37,203 bases of DNA from DATGMP01 sp035293565 (GTDB lineage Bacteria > Pseudomonadota > Alphaproteobacteria > BOG-932 > Roseiterribacteraceae), in the NCBI GenBank assembly GCA_035293565.1, contig DATGMP010000154.1:1-37203 (forward strand), written 5' to 3'. The number at the start of each line of letters is the position of its first letter. Positions within the stretch are counted from its first letter, which is position 1. Made by a program: the position numbers and the translations under genes. Under the pieces are notes generated by a model, which was not told where the DNA came from, did not search any database, and was given only the letters and a program-made list of their open reading frames with translations. Shown here piece by piece: positions 1 through 7,952 of the stretch.

Positions 1-1
1 G

Positions 2-1336
2 ATCTGTGAGCTGATCGCCGAAGGCTGCGACGCAGAGGATTTCACGCGCATGACGACGGCGGAGGATCGCGACGCGCTCCGTGTCGCCCTCACCCCCTTC
101 GACCGCGCGCGTGTCGCCGCCGCAACCGGGCTCGACCCGGCCGACATGGACCGGCTGCTTGCAGACATTCGCGAAGCCGGGCGGATCGCAATCGTGGCTG
201 CCACGGGGATCACGCTCGGCGGCAATGGCCTTGTCACGGAATGGCTGCGCTGGGTGCTGCTGATCGTGACCGGCTCGCTCGATCGCGAAGGCGGCATGTG
301 GTTCAACCCCGGCTGGCTGTCGCCGCTGGAGCTGCGGCCGGTTTGGCCCGAAACCCCGCCCGAAGGCTGGCTCGCGCCCGGGCCCAAATCACGTCCCGAG
401 CTGAAGCGCATGCTGGGCCAGAATCCCTGCGTCGCGATTGCCGACGAGATCGAATCCGGCACCATCCGCGCGCTGATCGTCTCGGGCTCGAGCCCGTTGA
501 CTGCCTTCCCCGACCCCGAAAGGCTGAAACGCGCTTTCCGCAAGCTCGACGTGCTGGCGGTGGTCGATGTGGTCGAGACCGAGCTCACGCGCATGGCGAG
601 TCACGTGCTGCCCGCGACCGGCCAGCTCGAGCGCGCCGACATCATGGTCGAGACCCGCGCCATGTATTCGCCCGCCGTCACCGCCCCGATCGCCGAGCGT
701 CGGCCGATGTGGTGGATCTTCTCGAAGATCGGCCGCGCGCTGGGAGTCGACATGTTGGAAGGACGCGATCCGGACAGCACGACCGACGACGATCTGTTGC
801 GCGCCATGGCCGCGACCGGCCGTGATGGTGCCGATGCGCTCTTCGCCGCCGGATCGGACGGCCTCGCGCCGCCGCGCCTCCATGGCTGGGTGCGGGGCAA
901 AGCGCTGCCGCAAGGCCGTTTCCGCCTGATGCCGCCGGGCCTGGCCGAACGGCTCCCCGCGCTGCTCGCGAACGATGGCGGCCGCTATCCCGGCGACGAT
1001 CTGACCCTCGTCTGCGGCCGCCAGCTCAGCCGCACCAACGCAACGCAATACGTCCCGCCCCGCAAATCCCGCGACTATCCCGACCTCCACATCCACCCGG
1101 TCGATGCCGAGGCCCGCCAGCTCTCCCAAGGCGACCGCGTGTGGCTCACGAGCCCCAACGGCCGCCTCGGCACGGCAATCAAGCTGGACGATTCCCTGCG
1201 CCCGGGCGTCGTTTGGGTCGCCCACGGGTGGCACGAGGCCAATGTCGGACAATTGACGAATGGCGCCGACGTCGACCTGCTGACGGGGCAGCCTGCGATG
1301 ACGGGGATACCGGTGGCCGTTGAGCGGGCACTGTAA
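2..1336 (+). CDS. Molybdopterin-dependent oxidoreductase, C-terminal part (5' end outside window)
   Basis: The frame is open from base 2, so the N-terminus (normally with a 4Fe-4S motif) lies upstream; the first in-frame ATG is at 50 but need not be the start. The 444 visible residues look like the C-terminal half of a MopB-fold enzyme of the formate dehydrogenase/nitrate reductase superfamily. The motif ALIVSGSSPLTAFPD and the segment THVLPAT-like (SHVLPATGQLERADI) are typical of the molybdopterin-binding domain. The last ~110 residues (from TLVCGRQLSRTN to MTGIPVAVE) form the molydopterin-dinucleotide-binding barrel. The visible part gives no substrate. It converges on the Rieske oxygenase gene with 13 bp between stop codons, so the two are separate transcripts. 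Family call is secure, specific function is not. Confidence 0.85.
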   Translation: MCELIAEGCDAEDFTRMTTAEDRDALRVALTPFDRARVAAATGLDPADMDRLLADIREAGRIAIVAATGITLGGNGLVTEWLRWVLLIVTGSLDREGGMWFNPGWLSPLELRPVWPETPPEGWLAPGPKSRPELKRMLGQNPCVAIADEIESGTIRALIVSGSSPLTAFPDPERLKRAFRKLDVLAVVDVVETELTRMASHVLPATGQLERADIMVETRAMYSPAVTAPIAERRPMWWIFSKIGRALGVDMLEGRDPDSTTDDDLLRAMAATGRDGADALFAAGSDGLAPPRLHGWVRGKALPQGRFRLMPPGLAERLPALLANDGGRYPGDDLTLVCGRQLSRTNATQYVPPRKSRDYPDLHIHPVDAEARQLSQGDRVWLTSPNGRLGTAIKLDDSLRPGVVWVAHGWHEANVGQLTNGADVDLLTGQPAMTGIPVAVERAL

Positions 1337-1349
1337 CGCCGTTCCCCTT

Positions 1350-2714
1350 CTACTCCCGCGCGAGATATTCGGCGAGAGTCCGGCGCATATGCCGAATACG
1401 GCTTTCCTGATAGCGGGAGAGCGTCACCCTGCCCTTCCAGCTGCTGCGCAAGCCCCGCTGCACGCGGGGCATCATGAGGGCGTCCTGGTCGATCACCGGA
1501 CCGTAATAAGAGAGCTCCGGAACGTCGGCGAAATTCTCGCTGTCGCCCAGCACCCGCGTCGGCGCAGATGGGCGCGACGCATCGCCGGCATAGGGCAGCA
1601 GCAGCCACACCTCGAAGATCGAGCGGTTGGGATCGTCCCCATCGGGCCGCGAGCGATAGGCCAGCGGCGAGCCGTAGCCGCCGAACAGCACCGCATTGGG
1701 AAAGAGGCTATACTCGATCACATCGGCGACCTCGCTGTCACTGATTGTCGAGAGATCGATGCCGAATGTTGTCTCGTAGAACCGACGAAGATGCGCCACA
1801 ACGCGGCCGCGCGGAGTCTCGCCGGGCGCAAGCGGTCCGCCCTCGCACAGGCCGAACTTGGCAGCGGCTTCGACGATGCGCTCCGGCGTCAGCCTGTCGG
1901 CCAGATGCGGGCTGCCGACGCCCGATGGATTGATCATCCGCGAGACATGGCGACGGCCGGGCCAGAGATCGTATTGGGAATTGGCGTCGCCGAAAAAGGG
2001 CATCGCCTCGGGATGGATCCCGATGACGTGAAAGGTCTCGATGAAGGCCTCGATCGTGACCTTCCAATTGCAGGCGAGCCGTTTCACAACATGCGCTGCC
2101 GTGAAGCGCCTATCGAGCGGCCAGCTAGCGAAGTGAGCCGGCAGGTCTTCCAGATAGTCCTCGAGCGGCGGAGCGGCGCGGTCGAAATTGACGAAGACGA
2201 AGCCGCCCCAGGTGCCGATGCCGATCTCGTCGAGATCAAACTCGCCGGCCTCCAGGTCGGGGAAGTCCCAGGAACCCGGATGCTCCTTGACCGTGCCTTC
2301 GAGGCTCCAGGTCAGCGCATGGAAGGGGCAGCGGAGCCGTGTCTGATGGCCTTGGCCATCGCAAATGCGGGTGCCGCGGTGCGGGCAGGAATTGATGAAG
2401 GCCCGCAATTCGCCGCCGCGATCCCGAAGCACGATCGCGGAGTCATCGGCGATGTCATAGACCAGGAAATCGCCGGGCTTCGCGAGCTGGTCTTCGCGGC
2501 AGGCGATCTGCCAGCAGCGGCGCCAGATTTTCTTGATCTCGCGGCGGTGGAAGTCGGGGCTTGTATAAGCCTCGACGCCGAGATCGACCGGCCCCGGCAC
2601 CTCGGCATTGCTTTCGCCCAGGAAGGCAGGCGCAGGCTGGGCGTCCGCCGCGACGATGTCGGCGGTGGAAGGTCCCGGGCAGCGCTGGGCGCGCCTTCCC
2701 GCATCGTCCGGCAT
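1350..2714 (-). CDS. Rieske 2Fe-2S aromatic ring-hydroxylating oxygenase, alpha subunit
   Basis: The 454-residue protein has the two domains of a ring-hydroxylating oxygenase large subunit. The Rieske cluster ligands are Cys110-x-His112 and Cys129-x2-His132 (CPHRGTRI and CPFHALTW). The mononuclear iron site is marked by ETFHVIGIHPE, with His229 and His234 as probable ligands. Such proteins insert oxygen into aromatic or other hydrophobic substrates using electrons from a ferredoxin/reductase. No small subunit or reductase is adjacent, so it may be a homotrimeric alpha-only enzyme fed by housekeeping partners. The ATG at 2714 is supported by a near-perfect AAGGAGG at 2721-2727, six bases upstream. 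Substrate cannot be read from sequence. The facing gene hpnP-like starts 132 bp away, giving a divergent promoter region. Confidence 0.92.
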   Translation of the reverse strand: MPDDAGRRAQRCPGPSTADIVAADAQPAPAFLGESNAEVPGPVDLGVEAYTSPDFHRREIKKIWRRCWQIACREDQLAKPGDFLVYDIADDSAIVLRDRGGELRAFINSCPHRGTRICDGQGHQTRLRCPFHALTWSLEGTVKEHPGSWDFPDLEAGEFDLDEIGIGTWGGFVFVNFDRAAPPLEDYLEDLPAHFASWPLDRRFTAAHVVKRLACNWKVTIEAFIETFHVIGIHPEAMPFFGDANSQYDLWPGRRHVSRMINPSGVGSPHLADRLTPERIVEAAAKFGLCEGGPLAPGETPRGRVVAHLRRFYETTFGIDLSTISDSEVADVIEYSLFPNAVLFGGYGSPLAYRSRPDGDDPNRSIFEVWLLLPYAGDASRPSAPTRVLGDSENFADVPELSYYGPVIDQDALMMPRVQRGLRSSWKGRVTLSRYQESRIRHMRRTLAEYLARE

Positions 2715-2720
2715 CTGGCG

Positions 2721-2727
2721 CCTCCTT
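2721..2727 (-). promoter_or_regulatory. Ribosome binding site of the Rieske oxygenase
   Basis: On the minus strand the sequence reads AAGGAGG, six bases before the ATG at 2714. It is one of the strongest Shine-Dalgarno matches in the window and fixes the start of the oxygenase gene. Confidence 0.75.
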
Positions 2728-2846
2728 TCCCTGCCCTGCCTCTCCCGACGATAGCCGCTGCCCGCTTCGCTTCCAATCCCCGTGCCCTGAACCGCCTGTC
2801 ACCGTCGGCGTTTGTCGGGACTTAGGACCCTAACCGGGAGTGGACA

Positions 2847-4388
2847 ATGAGTTCTCGGCGCCCCGTGCTTTGTGTCTTCCCGCGCTATGCGCCCAGTTTC
2901 GGCACGTTCAGCCGCGCCTATGACGTGATGGGTGGCGTCAAAGCCTTCATGCCGCCTTTGGGGCTCCTCACGATCGCGGCCTATCTGCCGAATTCTTGGG
3001 ACATCTCTTTCATCGACGAGAATATCCGGGCCGCGACCGCCGGGGAGCTGGAGGCCGCCGAGATCGTCTTCGTCAGCGGCATGCATGTGCAGCGGAGCGA
3101 GATTCAGGATATCGGCGCGAGGGCGCGCAAAGCCGGTGCGACGACCGTGCTCGGCGGCTCCTCGGTCTCGGCCGCGCCCGACTGGTATCCGGATTTCGAC
3201 TATCTTCATATCGGCGAGCTCGGCGACGCGACGGACCGGCTGATCGAACGACTTGCAGCCGATCCGGCACGGCCCGCGCAGCAAGCACGCTTCGAGACGG
3301 ATCAGCGCCTCCCGATCGAATCCTTCCCGGTGCCAGCCTGGCGGCACATCGACATGCGCGACTATTTTATCGGCGCCTTGCAGTACACGTCGGGCTGTCC
3401 CTATCGCTGTGAGTTCTGCGACATACCGGGCCTCTATGGCCGCGTGCCGCGCATCAAGAGCCCGCGGCAGGTGATCGCCGAGCTCGACGGTCTGATGAGC
3501 CGCGGAGCGCCCAACGCCGTCTATTTCGTCGATGACAATTTCGTCGGCAACCGCAAGGCGGCAAAGGCCCTCCTGCCCGCTTTGATCGATTGGCAGAAGG
3601 CCAACGGTTATCCGGTCCAGCTGAATTGCGAGGCGACGCTGAACCTCGCCCGCGACGATGAGCTGCTGGCGATGATGCGCGATGCCTATTTCATCACCGT
3701 TTTCTGCGGCATCGAATCGCCGGATGCGGACGCGCTCGAGGCGATGGACAAATCGCACAACATGGCGATGCCGATCTCCGAAGCGATCGCGAAGCTGAAT
3801 TCCTACGGAATGGAGGTAGTCTCCGGCATCATCATCGGCCTCGACACCGACGTGCCGGAGACCGCTGGGCACATCATCGATTTCGCCCGAGCGACGCACA
3901 TCCCGATGCTGACCGTGAACTTGCTTCAGGCGCTGCCCAGAACCCCGCTCTGGGATCGACTGGAGCGCGACGGCCGCATCGTCGACGACCCGTGGCTCGA
4001 ATCGAATGTCCGTTTCAGTCGGCCTTACAAATCCGTGCTGGAGGATTGGCGGCGCTGCATGGAAGAGCTTTACCGGCCGGACGCGCTGTGGGAGCGGCTG
4101 GCCTGGAACGCCGAGCATACGTATCCCAACCGTATCAAGCCCCCGTCCTCCAGTCCCTATCGCGGCTGGAGGGATGCGGTGAAAGGCCTCGAGATCGCGG
4201 CCAACCTGCTCTACAAGGTCGGGCTTGCCGCCGATTGGCGCGCGCTCTTCTGGCGCCATGCCGCGCCCCTGCTCGCCCGCGGCAACATTCGCGAGGCGCT
4301 GCATATGGCCGTGATCAGCCATCATCTGATCGGCTTCGCGCGCGATGCCGTCGCGGGCGAGACCCGCGCCTCCTTCTATGCCGCCTGA
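2847..4388 (+). CDS. hpnP: B12-binding radical SAM protein, HpnP-like (hopanoid C-2 methylase candidate)
   Basis: A 513-residue protein with an N-terminal cobalamin-binding-like domain (about residues 1-140), a radical SAM core with the cluster motif C184-x3-C188-x2-C191 (CPYRCEFC), and a long C-terminal extension of the DUF4070 kind (about 380-513). The opening VLCVFPRYAPSFGTF and the segments EFCDIPGLYGR and AVYFVDDNFVGNRKA match what I remember of HpnP, which methylates hopanoids at C-2 using cobalamin and S-adenosylmethionine. No hopanoid biosynthesis genes (shc, hpnH, hpnG) are visible nearby, so the assignment rests on the protein alone. Paralogues with other substrates share this architecture; the radical SAM/B12 call is firm, the gene symbol is tentative. 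Confidence 0.7.
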   Translation: MSSRRPVLCVFPRYAPSFGTFSRAYDVMGGVKAFMPPLGLLTIAAYLPNSWDISFIDENIRAATAGELEAAEIVFVSGMHVQRSEIQDIGARARKAGATTVLGGSSVSAAPDWYPDFDYLHIGELGDATDRLIERLAADPARPAQQARFETDQRLPIESFPVPAWRHIDMRDYFIGALQYTSGCPYRCEFCDIPGLYGRVPRIKSPRQVIAELDGLMSRGAPNAVYFVDDNFVGNRKAAKALLPALIDWQKANGYPVQLNCEATLNLARDDELLAMMRDAYFITVFCGIESPDADALEAMDKSHNMAMPISEAIAKLNSYGMEVVSGIIIGLDTDVPETAGHIIDFARATHIPMLTVNLLQALPRTPLWDRLERDGRIVDDPWLESNVRFSRPYKSVLEDWRRCMEELYRPDALWERLAWNAEHTYPNRIKPPSSSPYRGWRDAVKGLEIAANLLYKVGLAADWRALFWRHAAPLLARGNIREALHMAVISHHLIGFARDAVAGETRASFYAA

Positions 4389-4409
4389 GGAGGCGCTAGT
4401 TTCAGCGGC

Positions 4410-4628
4410 ATGACGAAGGAAATCGCCGAGGCGGGACGCGTCAACGACCGGCTGGTCGCCCGGGCGCTGGCCATGGGCGGCACCTGCACCGGCGAGACCG
4501 GCGTCGGTCTCGGCAAAATGAAGTTCATGCGCGCCGAGCACGGGCCCGCCATCGACCTCATGCATCAAGTTAAGGCGGCGATCGGCCCGAAAGGCATCAT
4601 GAATCCCGGGAAGGTCTTGCCGGAATGA
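4410..4628 (+). pseudogene. C-terminal remnant of an FAD-linked oxidase (D-lactate/glycolate oxidase type)
   Basis: The 72 codons encode only the extreme C-terminus of the FAD-oxidase_C family, recognisable by GGTCTGETGVGLGKMKFM and the ending GIMNPGKVLPE. Full-length enzymes are about 450-550 residues; here the frame runs straight back into the stop codon of the upstream hpnP-like gene, so the FAD-binding half and most of the cap domain are missing. The normally conserved histidine of the GEHG motif is threonine (GETG), which also argues against function. It could in principle be expressed as a short peptide from the ATG at 4410, but a decayed gene fragment is more likely. Confidence 0.75.
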
Positions 4629-4656
4629 GGCCCGCCGAGCCAGATTGTGTCTTCCC

Positions 4657-5352
4657 ATGACTCGACCGCACGCGCTCTCCCTCGCCGGGGCGACGCTCGA
4701 AGCCGACCTTTCGGGCGCGCTCATCTGGCCGGAGGAATCGACCCTCATTGTCGCCGATCTCCATCTGGAGAAGGGCTCCAGCTTTGCTCGCCACCGCCGC
4801 GCCCAGTTTCTGCCTCCTTACGACACGCGAGCCACTGTCGAGCGGCTGGAGCGGCTGGTCGCCGACCACGATCCGAAACGCGTGATCTGCTTGGGCGATT
4901 CCATTCATGATCCGGAGGCCTGCGGCCGAATCGATGCGGCCGATGCGGACCGGATCGCGAGACTCACAAACGGGCGCGACTGGATCTGGATCGCCGGCAA
5001 TCACGATCCCGATCCACCCGATTCCTGGGGCGGACGAACGCTCCGCGAACTGTCGATCGGTCCGGTCTCCTTTCGTCATCAGGCTTCGAAGCTGCCACCC
5101 GAAGCGGGGACTGCCGAGATCTCGGGCCATTTCCATCCGACCGCCTCAGTGGCGACCCGCGCGGCTCGAGTCTCCGGCCGGTGCTTCGCAAGCGACGGCA
5201 TTCGCGCCGTGCTGCCGGCCTTCGGCGCTTACGCCGGCGGCTTGAACGTGCTCGACCCGTCGATCGCACGGTTGTTCGGAGCAGCCTTTGACGTCGTGAT
5301 GCTGGGACGGCGGCGGCTCTTCGCCTTCTCCAGCGCCCATCTGGTCGCCTGA
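4657..5352 (+). CDS. pdeM: Ligase-associated DNA damage response endonuclease PdeM
   Basis: A 231-residue calcineurin-like metallophosphoesterase with a complete metal site: D-x-H in VADLHLEKG, GD in CLGDSIHD, GNHD in IAGNHDPD, and GHFH in ISGHFHP. The start region ALSLAGATLEADLSGALIWPEE and the spacing of motifs fit the PdeM family, which is usually encoded with an ATP-dependent DNA ligase and an Lhr-type helicase. None of these partners is next to it here, so it is an orphan in this window. A TTG at 4645 would add four residues, but the ATG at 4657 fits family N-termini better. It ends six bases before the MFS transporter gene. Confidence 0.85.
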   Translation: MTRPHALSLAGATLEADLSGALIWPEESTLIVADLHLEKGSSFARHRRAQFLPPYDTRATVERLERLVADHDPKRVICLGDSIHDPEACGRIDAADADRIARLTNGRDWIWIAGNHDPDPPDSWGGRTLRELSIGPVSFRHQASKLPPEAGTAEISGHFHPTASVATRAARVSGRCFASDGIRAVLPAFGAYAGGLNVLDPSIARLFGAAFDVVMLGRRRLFAFSSAHLVA

Positions 5353-5358
5353 GGTCGC

Positions 5359-6912
5359 ATGAAGCGCGACGCGACACCCTCGGTCAGCCTTCGGGCGCTG
5401 CCGGCGAATTCTCCCAACAAGCTCGTGATCACGATCATCCTCGTGCTGGCCACCACGATGCAGGCGCTGGACATGACGATCGTCAATGTCTCGCTGCCGC
5501 ATATGGAGGCGAGTCTTAACGCGACGCAGGATCAGATCTCCTGGGTGCTGACCTCCTATATCGTCGCCAGCGCCATCGCGACGCCGGCCACGGGTTGGAT
5601 GTCGGCGCGCTTTGGCCGGACCCGTCTGTTCGTGATCTCGATGGCAGGCTTCACTGTCGTGTCGCTCTTTTGCGGTATCGCGCAGACGCTGCCGCAGATG
5701 GTGCTGTTCCGGATCCTGCAGGGCGTCTTCGCGGCCTCGCTGATGCCGCTCTCGCAGGCGATCATGCTCGACACCCACACGCGCGAGGAGATGGGCCGCG
5801 CGATGGCGATCTGGGGCATGGGCGTGATGGTGGGGCCGATCATCGGCCCCACCCTCGGCGGCTTCCTCACCGATCAGTACAATTGGCGCTGGTGCTTCTA
5901 TATCAATCTGCCGATCGGCGTAGCGGCCGTAATCGCGGCGCTTGCCTTCATCCCGGAGACGACCCGCATCCAGGACCGCAAGTTCGACTGGTTCGGCTTC
6001 GCATTCCTGTCCTTGGCGCTCGCAAGCCTGCAGCTGGCGCTGGATCGCGGCGAGCAAAAGGAATGGTTCGCATCACCCGAGATCCAGATCGAGACCGCGC
6101 TCTTCGTCTTCGGCATCTACATGTTCGTCGTCCACAGCATGACGACCAAGCGTCCGTTTCTCGATCCGGTCATGTTCAAAGACCGGGCTTTCGTGTTGAG
6201 CCTCCTGATCGCGATCATGATCGGCGTGGTCTTCAATGGCTCGATGGTGCTGACGCCGCAGCTTCTGCAGACGGAGCTCAACTATCCGGTGGTGACCGCG
6301 GGGCTCGTCATGGGGCCGCGCGGCTTCGGCACGATCGCCGCGATGATGCTCTATGGACGGCTCTCCAACCGCCTGGACGCGCGACCGCTCGTGGTGATCG
6401 GGCTCGTCGTCATCAGCCTGTCCATGTACGTCATGTCGGGCTGGTCGCTGATGGTCGGCGCCCGCGAGATCGTCACCTGGGGCATCGTGCAGGGTTTCGG
6501 GATGGGGCTCGTCTTCGGGCCAATGACGGCGCTCGCCTTCTCGTCGCTGCCGACCTATGTACGCACCGAGGCGTCCGGCTTCTACGCGCTGATGCGCAAC
6601 ATGGGCGCCTCGGTCGGAATCTCGATCGTCGTCTCGCAGCTGACCGAGTTCACGCAGAGCAACCACGCCTATTTGGGCGCTTATATGACGCCCTTCCGCC
6701 ATATGCCGCCCACGCCCGGAATGACCGGACAGGCCGCGATGGAGATGCTCAATTTCAGCCTTACGCAGCAGGCCGGCATGGTCGCCTATGTGAATGTCTT
6801 CCGGCTGATGGCACTGCTTTCGATCGTCTTCGCGCCGGTCCTCATTTTCATGCGTTCGACGCGCCCGCAAGACCGTCCGAAGGCCGAGGACGCCGCGGCG
6901 TTGGCTCATTAG
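5359..6912 (+). CDS. MFS transporter, DHA2 (EmrB/QacA) family, probable drug efflux pump
   Basis: A 517-residue inner-membrane protein with hydrophobic segments compatible with the 14-helix DHA2 family. Family motifs are clear: LDMTIVNVSLPHM in helix 1, WVLTSYIVASAIATPATGW around helix 2, and GPTLGGFLTD plus NWRWCFYINLPIG around helix 5. Members export drugs, bile salts or fatty acids by proton antiport. EmrB proteins usually work with a periplasmic adaptor (EmrA) and an outer-membrane channel, but no adaptor gene is adjacent. The start ATG lies six bases after the pdeM stop, so both are probably co-transcribed. Confidence 0.93.
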   Translation: MKRDATPSVSLRALPANSPNKLVITIILVLATTMQALDMTIVNVSLPHMEASLNATQDQISWVLTSYIVASAIATPATGWMSARFGRTRLFVISMAGFTVVSLFCGIAQTLPQMVLFRILQGVFAASLMPLSQAIMLDTHTREEMGRAMAIWGMGVMVGPIIGPTLGGFLTDQYNWRWCFYINLPIGVAAVIAALAFIPETTRIQDRKFDWFGFAFLSLALASLQLALDRGEQKEWFASPEIQIETALFVFGIYMFVVHSMTTKRPFLDPVMFKDRAFVLSLLIAIMIGVVFNGSMVLTPQLLQTELNYPVVTAGLVMGPRGFGTIAAMMLYGRLSNRLDARPLVVIGLVVISLSMYVMSGWSLMVGAREIVTWGIVQGFGMGLVFGPMTALAFSSLPTYVRTEASGFYALMRNMGASVGISIVVSQLTEFTQSNHAYLGAYMTPFRHMPPTPGMTGQAAMEMLNFSLTQQAGMVAYVNVFRLMALLSIVFAPVLIFMRSTRPQDRPKAEDAAALAH

Positions 6913-6989
6913 CGGCGGTTCCCGCCACTGGAATCCGCCGTCGCGACGGCTTAGGTTCGACCTCCACCCGAAACCAGAGTTCCGCCGCT

Positions 6990-7952
6990 TTGTCCGAGGC
7001 GACGCTTTCCCCGCCCACCGAGACCGCTCCGCGCGGCGCGCCCGGACGCGAGAACCTGGCCCACGGAATCGGCTTCATCCTGTTGTCGAGCTTCGGTTTC
7101 GTGGCGATGAACACGATCGTCAAGCTGCTGTCCGATCATCTTCCCGTCACGGAGATCGGCTTCTTCCGCCAAATCATCTCGCTGGGCCCCATCGCACTGG
7201 TGATGCAGCGCGAGGGCGGCGTGCGCATGATGCGGACAAAGCGGCCCTTCGGGCATTTGTTTCGCGGCGCGATCGGCAATCTGGCAATGATCCCCTATAT
7301 CGGGTCCGTGGCCCTTCTGCCGCTTGCGGACGCCACCACGCTGACCTTCGCCTCGCCGCTTTTCGTGACGGCCCTTTCGGTGCCGCTGCTGGCGGAAGCG
7401 GTCGGCCTTCATCGCTGGGGAGCCGTGCTCGTGGGCTTCGTCGGCGTCGTCATCATGACCCACCCGAGCCTCAGCTGGTTCACCTCCGGCGCCGAAGCCG
7501 GAGCCGGAATGGGCGTGCTGGCCGCGTTCCTGAGCGCCGTGATGATGATAACCGTCCGCCAGCTCGGCAAAACAGAGGCTCCGGTCACGACGGTCTTCTA
7601 TTTCGCCGTGATCGGCTGCGCGATCTTCGGGACGATCCTGCCCTTCGTCTGGGTGCGACCGACCGGCTGGGAATGGGTCGGATTGGCGGGCGTAGGACTC
7701 ATCGGCGCCTTCTCGCAGCTCTGCGTGACGCACGCCTACAGAAGCGCCCCGGCCGCCGCGCTTGCGCCCTTCACCTACTCATCGATCCTCTGGGGCGCGC
7801 TGTTCGGTTTTCTGATATGGGATCAGCTGCCCAGCCGCCGGACGCTTGAAGGGGCGCTCGTGGTTATCGCGAGCGGCCTCTACATCGTCTATCGCGAGAC
7901 CCGCCGGCATGCCCGGCCGAACGCGGCCGAGGTCGTAGCGGCCGAGCGCTAA
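6990..7952 (+). CDS. DMT superfamily transporter with two EamA domains
   Basis: A 320-residue inner-membrane protein with about ten hydrophobic segments arranged as two EamA repeats; the first begins at GIGFILLSSFGFVAMNTIVK, the second around GMGVLAAFLSAVMMITVRQ. EamA proteins are mostly exporters of amino acids or other metabolites, and the substrate here cannot be told. The frame is open far upstream but overlaps the MFS gene there; the first sensible start after that gene is the TTG at 6990 (Leu-Ser-Glu-Ala-Thr), since the first in-frame ATG lies within the first helix. Its stop overlaps the stop of the opposing gene by two bases, so the two genes converge with no room for a terminator. 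Confidence 0.85.
   Translation: MSEATLSPPTETAPRGAPGRENLAHGIGFILLSSFGFVAMNTIVKLLSDHLPVTEIGFFRQIISLGPIALVMQREGGVRMMRTKRPFGHLFRGAIGNLAMIPYIGSVALLPLADATTLTFASPLFVTALSVPLLAEAVGLHRWGAVLVGFVGVVIMTHPSLSWFTSGAEAGAGMGVLAAFLSAVMMITVRQLGKTEAPVTTVFYFAVIGCAIFGTILPFVWVRPTGWEWVGLAGVGLIGAFSQLCVTHAYRSAPAAALAPFTYSSILWGALFGFLIWDQLPSRRTLEGALVVIASGLYIVYRETRRHARPNAAEVVAAER

Noticed and set aside
1320..2825. Long open frame (501 codons) on the plus strand
   Set aside because: It is antisense to the Rieske oxygenase, whose motifs and ribosome-binding site are clear.
2715..2846. Possible cobalamin riboswitch upstream of the hpnP-like gene
   Set aside because: The 132-base divergent spacer has no B12-box-like sequence and is too short for a full element.
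2799..4748. Long open frame (649 codons) on the minus strand
   Set aside because: It is antisense to the hpnP-like gene, has Arg/His/Gly-rich composition typical of a GC-rich shadow frame, and no recognisable motif.
5595..6989. Upstream extension of the EamA transporter frame
   Set aside because: The extension overlaps the MFS gene in another frame and lacks membrane-protein character.
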